From the NCBI RefSeq assembly GCF_013363995.1, contig NZ_JABWGO010000020.1, positions 1-64,000 of the forward strand: a DNA stretch of 64,000 bases, given 5' to 3'. Each line of letters opens with the position of its first letter. The first letter of the stretch is position 1. The notes under the pieces are model-generated. The model was not told the DNA's origin and made no database searches. It saw nothing but the letters and a program-made list of their open reading frames with translations. The translations under genes and the position numbers were made by a program. This document shows positions 57,668 to 64,000 of this stretch, in pieces. The stretch is from Nonomuraea rhodomycinica (GTDB lineage: Bacteria > Actinomycetota > Actinomycetes > Streptosporangiales > Streptosporangiaceae).

Positions 57668-58485
57668 CGCCCGCCCAGTCCGGAGGCCGCCATCGAGTTG
57701 ATGATCTTCTTCTGGCCGATCAGGAAGGCGATCAGCGTGGGCACCACCGCGATCGCCGACCCGGCCAGGATGAGCCCGTAGTCGACCGCGGTGTGCTGGC
57801 CGGAGAACTGGCTCAGCAGCAGCGGCACGGTCGCCAGCTCGGGCGAGTTCAGGAAGATCAGGGGGAAGAAGAACGAGTTCCACGAGGCCAGGAAGGCGAT
57901 GATGCCCAGGGCGCCCAGGCCGGGCCTGATGTTGGGCAGCACCACGTTCCAGAAGCACCGCCAGCGGCCCGCCCCGTCGATGCGGGCCGCCTCCTCCAGC
58001 TCCACCGGCACGGCCCTGATGAACTGGCGCAGCAGGAACACCGCGAACGGGTTGGCCACCGAGGGCAGGATGAGCGACAGGTGGGAGTCGATCCAGCCGA
58101 ACCGGGCCAGCATGAGGTACAGCGGCACGACCGTCACCTGCGCCGGCACCATCTGCGTGGCCAGGAACACCACGAACAGCACGCCCGAGCCGCGAAAGCG
58201 GATCCGGGCGAAGGCGTAGGCCGCCATGGCGGAGGTGAGCAGGGTGAGCGTGACGTTGAGCGCGGCGATGTAGAAGCTGTTCCAGTACGCGGTGCCGAAC
58301 GGCATCGCCGCCAGCGCGTCGGGGTAGTTCTGCCAGCGCCAGGGGTGGGGCAGCCAGTCGAGCGGGGCGTTCAGCATCTGCCGCACGCCCTTGAACGACG
58401 TCAGCAGCATCCAGGCGAACGGGAACACCATGGCCAGCCCGCCGGCCGTGAGCGCGGCGTGCAGGGCCGCCTGCCGGAGTCGCAT
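57664..58485 (-). CDS. CUT1 sugar ABC permease (MalG-like)
   Basis: 273 aa. Six membrane helices. The EAA loop EEAARIDGAGRWRCFWNVVLPNIRPGLGAL matches the CUT1 family. It forms the second channel half with the MalF-like permease, whose gene ends 10 bp upstream. No ATPase gene is present in this operon, so a shared MsiK-type ATPase is expected elsewhere (known for CUT1 systems of actinomycetes). Confidence 0.93.
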   Translation of the reverse strand: MRLRQAALHAALTAGGLAMVFPFAWMLLTSFKGVRQMLNAPLDWLPHPWRWQNYPDALAAMPFGTAYWNSFYIAALNVTLTLLTSAMAAYAFARIRFRGSGVLFVVFLATQMVPAQVTVVPLYLMLARFGWIDSHLSLILPSVANPFAVFLLRQFIRAVPVELEEAARIDGAGRWRCFWNVVLPNIRPGLGALGIIAFLASWNSFFFPLIFLNSPELATVPLLLSQFSGQHTAVDYGLILAGSAIAVVPTLIAFLIGQKKIINSMAASGLGGR

Positions 58486-58495
58486 CAGCTCTCCC

Positions 58496-59425
58496 TCACG
58501 AGTCGTAGTGGACCAGGCGCTTCTGCGCGGCGAACTGGACGAGCGTCACGAGCAGCGTCAGGACCAGCAGGATCAGCGCGGCGGCGCTGCTCATGCCGAA
58601 CTCGAAGTCCTTGAAGCCCAGCTCGTAGACCTGGTAGACGATCGTGCGGGCGCCCTCGTTGTCCTCCGGGCGCACCAGCACGTAGATCTGGTCGAACGCC
58701 TGGAACGAGCTGATCACGGCGACCACGGTGGAGAAGAAGATCGTGGGCGAGAGCAGCGGCAGGGTGACCGAGCGGAAGATCCGCAGGCTCCCCGCGCCGT
58801 CCATCCGGGCGGCCTCGACGATCTGCGGCGGGATGGTCTGCAGCCCCGCCAGGAAGATCACCACGTTGAGGCCGAGCGACGACCAGATCGTCACGACGGC
58901 GATGGCCACGATCACCCAGCCGGTGTCGCCGAGCCAGTCGGGCGGGTTGAGGCCGAACCAGCGCCGCAGCGAGGTGTTGAGCACGCCGTTCTCGTCGCCG
59001 GCCAGGATGATCTGCCACATCAGCGCGACGGCCACCGAGCTGGTGACCACCGGCATGAAGTACAGCACCCGGTAGAAGGAGCTGCCGCGCACGTTGTTCA
59101 GCGCGACCGCGATGAGCAGCGCGAGACCGAGGCCGACGGGCACGGTGAGCACGGCCAGCTTGACCGTGTTCCACACCGCCAGCCCGAAGTCGGGATTGGA
59201 GAGCTGGGCGGCGAAGTTGTCCAGCCCCGCCCACTCCTTGCGGCCGAGGCCGTCCCAGCGCATGAACGCCAGCACGACGGCGAAGCCGAGCGGGAAGACC
59301 AGGAACACGACCAGGGCCACGACCTGGGGGGCGAGGAAGAACGCGGCCCACCAGCCGTCCCGGTTGTGCACGCCGCCGGCGTGGCGCCGGCCCGCCCGGG
59401 GGCGGGCACGGGTGAGAACTGCCAC
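58496..59425 (-). CDS. CUT1 sugar ABC permease (MalF-like)
   Basis: 309 aa. Six helices, with the N-terminal one FFLAPQVVALVVFLVFPLGFAVVL. The EAA loop is IVEAARMDGAGSLRIFRSVTLPLLSPTIFF. It pairs with the MalG-like permease. The gene begins 4 bp after the binding-protein stop. Confidence 0.93.
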   Translation of the reverse strand: MAVLTRARPRAGRRHAGGVHNRDGWWAAFFLAPQVVALVVFLVFPLGFAVVLAFMRWDGLGRKEWAGLDNFAAQLSNPDFGLAVWNTVKLAVLTVPVGLGLALLIAVALNNVRGSSFYRVLYFMPVVTSSVAVALMWQIILAGDENGVLNTSLRRWFGLNPPDWLGDTGWVIVAIAVVTIWSSLGLNVVIFLAGLQTIPPQIVEAARMDGAGSLRIFRSVTLPLLSPTIFFSTVVAVISSFQAFDQIYVLVRPEDNEGARTIVYQVYELGFKDFEFGMSSAAALILLVLTLLVTLVQFAAQKRLVHYDS

Positions 59426-59429
59426 GGCC

Positions 59430-60716
59430 TCAGCCCAGCTTGCTCTGGACGAGCTGCTGGAGCTCGGTCATGCCCTGGTCGAAGCCGACCTTGCCGCTCC
59501 ACACCTTCATGAGGTGCTCGTTGATGGCGGCGGTGAGGCCGGGCACCGCGACCTCCTCGGGGTAGTTGGCGAAGCCGGTGTCGCGCACGTCGAGGAAGGT
59601 CTGGGCGTGCTTGGGGTAGCCGTCCGCCAGGACGACCTGCTCGGCGCCCTTGACGGACGGCACGGCGCCGCCGTCCTTGAGCCGCAGGAGCTGGCCCTCC
59701 TTGCCGACGAACTCGGTGAGGAACGTGAAGGCCTCCTTGGGCAGCTTCGTGTCCTTGTTGAGCGCCAGGTAGGAGGCGGCCACGGCGCCCGGCATGGGGG
59801 CGCCGGTCGGCGAGGGGAACGGCACGATGTCGTAGTCGTCCAGCTCGCCGCCCTTGCGCAGGGAGTCGATCATCCAGCGGCCGCCCGCGTAGAAGCCGGC
59901 CTTGTGCTTGAGGAACTGCGTGCTGGGGCCGTTGCTGTCGGGCAGCGTGTCGGCGCTGAGGAACGTCTTGTCCTGGTAGCCCTTGGCGAGCGTGCTCAGC
60001 GCCTCGCGGGCCTTGGGGTCGGTGGTGGCGACGAACTTGCCGCCGTCCCAGACCTTGCCGCCGAAGCCGTTGACCATCGAGTACGTGGAGCCGTACCAGT
60101 TCCAGAAGATGGAGCCGGCCTTGCCCGCGGCCTTGAGCTTGGCGTTCATGTCCAGATATTTCGGCATGGTCCACTGGCCGCTCTCGTTGAGCGTGGCCGG
60201 GTCCTCGGTGATGCCCGCGTCCTTGAGCGCCTTCTTGTCGTACCAGAGCACCTCGGGGTTGGTGTCGTTGGGGACGGCGTAGATCTTGCCGTCGCGCTTG
60301 GCGCCGCCGTACACGCCGTCGAAGAAGTCCTCGGGGCGGCTCTTGGAGTCGGGGCCGGCGAGCTTGTCGTCGAGCGGCGTCAGCACGCCGGCCGAGACGA
60401 ACTTGCCGATGTTGTCGTCGCCCACGAAGAACACGTCGGGCGCGGTCTTGCTGGTGAGCTGGGTGAGCAGCTTGGGGTGGTAGTCCTCGTACTTCGCGAC
60501 CGACTCCATCTTGAGCCGGATGCCGGGGTGGCGCCGCTGGAAGTCCTCGGTGAACTTCTCGTAGAGTTTCACGTCCTCGGCCGATCCCCAGGTGGACCAG
60601 CGCACGGTCACCGGGCCCTGGCCTTCGCCCGTGCCGGGAACGTTCCCGCCGCCGCTGCCGCTGCACGCGGTGGTGGCGAGGGCGAGGGCGCCAAGGACGG
60701 TCAGCGCACGCTTCAT
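59430..60716 (-). CDS. Sugar ABC transporter substrate-binding lipoprotein
   Basis: 428 aa. Lipobox ATTAC with Cys18. SBP_bac_1-type fold: VTVRWSTWGSAEDVKLYEKFTEDFQRRHPGIRLKM, APDVFFVGDDNIGKFVSAGVLTPLD and FYAGGRWMIDSLRKGG. It binds an oligosaccharide or glycoside outside the membrane and docks on the MalF/MalG permeases. It lies 32 bp after the SDR gene in the same operon. Confidence 0.93.
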   Translation of the reverse strand: MKRALTVLGALALATTACSGSGGGNVPGTGEGQGPVTVRWSTWGSAEDVKLYEKFTEDFQRRHPGIRLKMESVAKYEDYHPKLLTQLTSKTAPDVFFVGDDNIGKFVSAGVLTPLDDKLAGPDSKSRPEDFFDGVYGGAKRDGKIYAVPNDTNPEVLWYDKKALKDAGITEDPATLNESGQWTMPKYLDMNAKLKAAGKAGSIFWNWYGSTYSMVNGFGGKVWDGGKFVATTDPKAREALSTLAKGYQDKTFLSADTLPDSNGPSTQFLKHKAGFYAGGRWMIDSLRKGGELDDYDIVPFPSPTGAPMPGAVAASYLALNKDTKLPKEAFTFLTEFVGKEGQLLRLKDGGAVPSVKGAEQVVLADGYPKHAQTFLDVRDTGFANYPEEVAVPGLTAAINEHLMKVWSGKVGFDQGMTELQQLVQSKLG

Positions 60717-60748
60717 GGTGACTCCTTCGATCTTTCTTGCGGGGGGTG

Positions 60749-61510
60749 TCAGGCGAGTCCGCCGCCGTCGACGACGAGGGCGGATCCGGTGACGTAACTG
60801 GAGGCGTCGCCCGCCAGGAACAGCACGGCGCGGGCGATCTCCTCGGGGGTGCCGGCGCGGCCCATCGGCCGGTCGGCGGCGTCGGTCGCGAACGCGGTCC
60901 AGTCCTCGCCGAGCTGGCGGGCCTCGTCACGCAGCATGGGCGTGTCGGTGTCGCCGGGGTTGACGGAGTTGACCCGGATCCCGGCGCGGGCGTGGTCGAT
61001 GGCCAGCGCCCGGGTCATGTTGACCACGGCCGCCTTGGAGGCGCAGTAGGACAGGGCGTTGCCGCCGCCCTTGAGGCCCCAGCCCGAGCCGGTGTTGACG
61101 ATCGAGCCGCCCTCGGTCATCGCCGGGACGGCGTACTTGCACATGAGGAAGACGGAGCGGACGTTGACCGCCATGACGCGGTCCCACTCCTCGACGTCGA
61201 GGTCCAGGGCCGTGGTGCGGCGGATGATGCCGGCGTTGTTGAACAGGACGTGCAGCCCGCCGAAGGTCCCGGTGGCGGTGTCCACGACGCGCCGGCAGTC
61301 GCCGGGGTCCGACACGTCGGCGCGCACCGCCACCGCGGCCCCGGGCCGGGCGTCGTTGATCCGCGCGGCGGTCCGCTCGGCTCCCGGGCCGTCGACGTCG
61401 GCGACGACCACCCGGGCGCCCTCCTCGGCGAAGAGCAGAGCGGTGGCCCGCCCGATGCCGGAGGCACCGCCGGTGACGATCGCGACCTTGCCCTTGAGCT
61501 GGGCGTTCAT
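60749..61510 (-). CDS. SDR-family oxidoreductase
   Basis: 253 aa. Classical SDR: TGGASGIG (13-20), NNAG (91-94), catalytic S142, Y155 and K159 (SYCASK), and VNSVNPGDTDTP. An Asp at the end of strand 2 (VADVDG, D38) favours NAD over NADP. It probably oxidises a sugar or polyol released by the glycosidase, or a hydroxy-acid (inference). The start overlaps the stop of the ATP-NAD kinase-like gene (ATGA). Confidence 0.9.
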   Translation of the reverse strand: MNAQLKGKVAIVTGGASGIGRATALLFAEEGARVVVADVDGPGAERTAARINDARPGAAVAVRADVSDPGDCRRVVDTATGTFGGLHVLFNNAGIIRRTTALDLDVEEWDRVMAVNVRSVFLMCKYAVPAMTEGGSIVNTGSGWGLKGGGNALSYCASKAAVVNMTRALAIDHARAGIRVNSVNPGDTDTPMLRDEARQLGEDWTAFATDAADRPMGRAGTPEEIARAVLFLAGDASSYVTGSALVVDGGGLA

Positions 61511-62871
61511 CCGTTCGACTCCTCACTTGCCGCACTGATGCGGTAGATCGTGCTTTCGTGGTATCCGGTGATCACCTGGACGTGCCCGGCGAGCATCCGG
61601 TCGAGGTCCTCGTCGCCGCTGTCGGCGAGCAGCGGGCGCCCGCCGAGGGCGGCGAGCTTCTGCTGGGTGGCCAGGACGAGCAGCCGCCCGGTCCGCGCCC
61701 CGGGGGCGTCCCCGAGGACGGCGCGCAGCACGCGCGGCGACACCTGCTGGTTGCCGCGGCCGAGCACGAAGCCCTGCCCGCCGATCACCGACAGCACGAG
61801 GACCGTCTCCCGGCCGCCGACCAGCCCCGCCAGCTCCGCCTCCGAGACGTCGGCCGCCACCAGCCGGCCGCCCGCGCCGTCGCGTTCGCCGCCCTCGGCA
61901 CCTTCGGCACCTTCGACGGCTTCGACGGCTTCGACGGCTTCGACGCGTTCGACGACGTCCACGCCGAGCAGCGTGGTGGCGAGGCCGAGCTCGCGGCCGA
62001 CGGCCCGCGTGGTGGCGCCGGGCCCCAGGACGTGGCGGACGCCGGGCCGCATCCGGGAGACGACCTCCCGGGCGATGCCCTCGACCGTGCCGGGCGCCGT
62101 CCCCGAGGAGCCGGCCTTGCGGCCCGACAGCGCGGCGGGGGCGGCGGGCACCGGCAGGGCGCCGTAGAGGACCGGGCTCACCAGCCCCTGCCGGTAGCGC
62201 TCCTCGTCGAGGTCCACCACCTCGGCCTCGGCGAGCGCCGCCCGGCCCGGCCCGCCGCCCGGTGTCCCGGACCCACCGGACGTCCCCGGGAGGCCGGGCG
62301 TCCCGGACCTTCCCGGCGTCGCGGACCCTCCCGGCGTCGCGGAGAGGTACGCGGCGGCGAGCGTCCCGGCCGCGGCCGGGCTGACCGCGAAGCATCCGGA
62401 GTACACCTTCACCCCGGCCGGGATCCCCAGCACCGGCGGGACGCGCTCGCCGCGCTCGCGCAGCTCGCGTACCGCGTCGAGCACGTCGCGCGCCGTCCCG
62501 TCGCCGCCCGCGAACAGCAGCAGGTCCACCCCGGCCATCGCCAGGACGGCCCGGCGCGTGTCCCGCGCCGTCGTGGCGGCGGACGGTCCCGGCTCCGACG
62601 CCAGGCCGGCCCGTACCAGGTCGTAGGGGGCGCCGGCGGCGCGGGCGCTGTGCTCGCCCATCGGGCCGGGCACCGTGACCAGGCGCGTGCCGGGGCGGCG
62701 CGACAGCAGCGCGCGCACCGCCCGCGCCGCCCGCTCCCCCGCCCGCGGCGTGGCGCCGCGGGCCAGGGCCGCGCGCTGCACCTCGGCGCCGTCGCTGCCC
62801 TTCAGGCCCGCCGCCCCGCCCAGCCCGGCGACCGGGTTGACGACCAGCCCCACCGACACCCCCGCGCTCAT
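61507..62871 (-). CDS. ATP-NAD kinase-family protein (AcoX-like)
   Basis: 454 aa from ATG 62869-62871. GLVVNPVAGLGG at the N-terminus and the kinase signature LLFAGGDGTARDVLDAV; the region GIPAGVKVYSGCFAVSP matches the AcoX-like branch rather than housekeeping NadK. Two low-complexity inserts, a GTPG-rich one near 185-215 and an EAVE/EGAE one near 310-335, come from short DNA repeats. AcoX-type proteins sit beside 2-oxo-acid dehydrogenase and glycine-cleavage-like genes, but their role is unproved. It overlaps both neighbours by ATGA. Confidence 0.85.
   Translation of the reverse strand: MSAGVSVGLVVNPVAGLGGAAGLKGSDGAEVQRAALARGATPRAGERAARAVRALLSRRPGTRLVTVPGPMGEHSARAAGAPYDLVRAGLASEPGPSAATTARDTRRAVLAMAGVDLLLFAGGDGTARDVLDAVRELRERGERVPPVLGIPAGVKVYSGCFAVSPAAAGTLAAAYLSATPGGSATPGRSGTPGLPGTSGGSGTPGGGPGRAALAEAEVVDLDEERYRQGLVSPVLYGALPVPAAPAALSGRKAGSSGTAPGTVEGIAREVVSRMRPGVRHVLGPGATTRAVGRELGLATTLLGVDVVERVEAVEAVEAVEGAEGAEGGERDGAGGRLVAADVSEAELAGLVGGRETVLVLSVIGGQGFVLGRGNQQVSPRVLRAVLGDAPGARTGRLLVLATQQKLAALGGRPLLADSGDEDLDRMLAGHVQVITGYHESTIYRISAASEESNG
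61903..61950 (-). repeat. 9-bp tandem repeat in the ATP-NAD kinase-like gene
   Basis: About five copies of CTTCG(A/G)C(G/A)(G/C)-like units encode the V/A-E-G/A-V-E run. A second GC-rich repeat lies near 62260-62345 and encodes the GTPG segment. Confidence 0.65.
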
Positions 62872-64000
62872 GACAGGTGCTTGCGGACGTAGGCGCGCCA
62901 GGTGGGCGCCCACGCCTTGGGGTCGTCCAGCGGCGACGGGTCGATCTTGTGCACGCTCTGGTTGTACGGGGCGCCCTTGACCAGCTCGGGATCGCGGCGC
63001 GCCTCGTCCGCCACGTGGGCCAGGATCGCGGCGTACTCGTCCAGGTCCTCCTTGGAGTACGACTCGGTGGGCTCCAGCGTGAACGGCTCGGGCACCAGGT
63101 ACGGGTGGTGGCTGGTCCAGTAGTGCACGCCGAAGTCGGCCGCCCGCACGCCGATCTCCTCGGAGTGGACCCCGGTCTCCTCCGACAGCTCCTGCCAGGA
63201 GTAGCGCACCTGCTCGATGCGCCGCCTGCCCCAGGGGGCCGACGCGCCGGGGATGGCGAGGATCTTGCTCATCAGGTAGTTGTTGTTGAGCGCGGCCGTC
63301 TCGGCCACCTGGCGCAGTCCCTCCGCGCCGAGCGACATGATCCAGGCGTAGGCGCGCACGATGTTCGGGGTGACGCCGAGGAACGGCCGCACCTTGCCGA
63401 TGGAACGTTCCGGGGTCTCCAGCGTGTACGCCGAGCCGTCGAAGGCGACGACCGGGCCGGGCAGGAAGGGCGCCAGGTCGGCCGACACGCCGCACGCTCC
63501 GGCGGCGGGACCGCCGCAGGCGTGCGGGGTGGAGAAGGTCTTGTGCAGGTTGAAGTGGCACAGGTCGAACCCGGCGTCGCGGGCCCGGGTGATGCCGAGG
63601 ATGCCGTTGGCGTTGGCCTGGTCGTAGCAGGCCAGGCCGCCCGCCTCGTGGACGAGGTCCACGAACTCCCGGATGCGCGGGTTGAAGATCCCGGTGTCCT
63701 CCGGGTTGGTGATCATCAGGGCGGCGGTGCGGGGGCCGACGGCCGCGCGCAGCGCCTCGATGTCCGGCAGGCCGTCGGCGTCCGGCATCAGGGTGATGAC
63801 CTCGAAGCCGGCGACCTTGGCGCACGCCGCGTTCGACGGGTGGGAGAACATCGTGGTGATGACCTGGTCGCGGTGGGTCTCGCCGCGGGCCGCGTGGTAG
63901 GCGCGGATCATGGCGACGTTCGCGTAGATGGCGGCCGAGCCGGAGCCCGGCTGCAGCGAGACCCGGGACATGCCGGAGATCTCGGCCAGCATGCGCTCCA
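62868..64000 (-). CDS. Glycine dehydrogenase subunit 2-like protein (GcvPB paralogue), partial
   Basis: About 377 residues of the C-terminal part are visible; the start lies beyond 64000. PLP-binding core: QANANGILGITRARDAGFDLCHFNLHKTFSTPH, with the Schiff-base Lys in LHKTF. The glycine-rich loop after it is HACGGPAAGACGV instead of the usual HGGGGPGSGPVGV, and SGSAAIYANVAMIRAYH replaces the usual SGAQGEYAGLLAIRRYH. The P-protein decarboxylates glycine onto lipoyl-H protein; the changes suggest a divergent substrate. It overlaps the NAD kinase-like gene by ATGA. Confidence 0.85.
   Translation of the reverse strand, partial: ERMLAEISGMSRVSLQPGSGSAAIYANVAMIRAYHAARGETHRDQVITTMFSHPSNAACAKVAGFEVITLMPDADGLPDIEALRAAVGPRTAALMITNPEDTGIFNPRIREFVDLVHEAGGLACYDQANANGILGITRARDAGFDLCHFNLHKTFSTPHACGGPAAGACGVSADLAPFLPGPVVAFDGSAYTLETPERSIGKVRPFLGVTPNIVRAYAWIMSLGAEGLRQVAETAALNNNYLMSKILAIPGASAPWGRRRIEQVRYSWQELSEETGVHSEEIGVRAADFGVHYWTSHHPYLVPEPFTLEPTESYSKEDLDEYAAILAHVADEARRDPELVKGAPYNQSVHKIDPSPLDDPKAWAPTWRAYVRKHLS

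Overview
The window is very G+C rich (roughly 70%). It uses many GTG starts, has short intergenic gaps, and carries many LacI/TetR/AraC/LuxR regulators, DHA2 and other MFS exporters, and Sec-secreted proteases. This fits a chromosomal region of a filamentous actinomycete; I favour the Streptosporangiales/Nonomuraea type over Streptomyces, but that is inference. I saw no rRNA, tRNA, CRISPR array, insertion sequence, prophage gene or replication origin. It looks like chromosome-arm accessory content: small transcription units, each with a local regulator, several of them decaying.

Left part (1-13.7 kb). A lacI-deoC operon with twin palindromic operators is followed by a WYL regulator divergent from a DinB-fold protein, an array of 47-bp hairpin repeats, and an XRE-cupin regulator divergent from a DHA2 exporter. 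The most coherent system is sulfur scavenging: a TauD-type dioxygenase (+) and a six-gene ssu operon (-) encoding binding protein, ATPase, permease, DszA/NtaA-type FMN monooxygenase, NADPH-FMN reductase and flavin reductase. Both units start with the same promoter layout (TTGACT, 17 nt, TA-GTT) that fires at or next to the start codon of a short cysteine-containing leader peptide. A 37-nt stretch inside the two peptides is almost identical, so sulfonate use is probably controlled by cysteine supply through leader translation.

Middle part (13.7-45 kb). Mostly single-gene units: MarR/YceI, a frameshifted aldo/keto reductase under a double palindrome, a Cys-rich secreted peptide, a coiled-coil protein, a deletion scar fusing remnants of a divergent TetR/dehydrogenase pair, a secreted glycerophosphodiesterase, an Asp-nucleophile alpha/beta hydrolase, a class A beta-lactamase homologue without its catalytic Glu, a class V aminotransferase behind a 20+20 bp inverted repeat, a VOC/TetR pair, a membrane alpha/beta hydrolase with a TetR pseudogene, a SpoIIE-type phosphatase with an orphan histidine kinase, a GlxA-type AraC regulator divergent from a snapalysin-like protease, two ankyrin proteins, an FBP zinc protein, an MFS/CGNR pair 17 bp apart, an SPFH lipoprotein, and a DoxX protein whose promoter holds a perfect CebR-type box.

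Right part (45-64 kb). A TrmB/LuxR composite regulator precedes a 1322-aa secreted subtilase and a convergent M9 collagenase, then a large NB-ARC/LuxR ATPase regulator and a LysR regulator. The window closes with a seven-gene minus-strand operon that continues beyond 64 kb: GcvPB-like subunit, ATP-NAD kinase-like protein, SDR, a complete CUT1 sugar ABC importer and a GH63-like glycosidase. Overlapping stop/start codons tie much of it together. It appears to be a glycoside uptake and catabolism unit with an unusual glycine-dehydrogenase paralogue, and I do not recognise the pathway.
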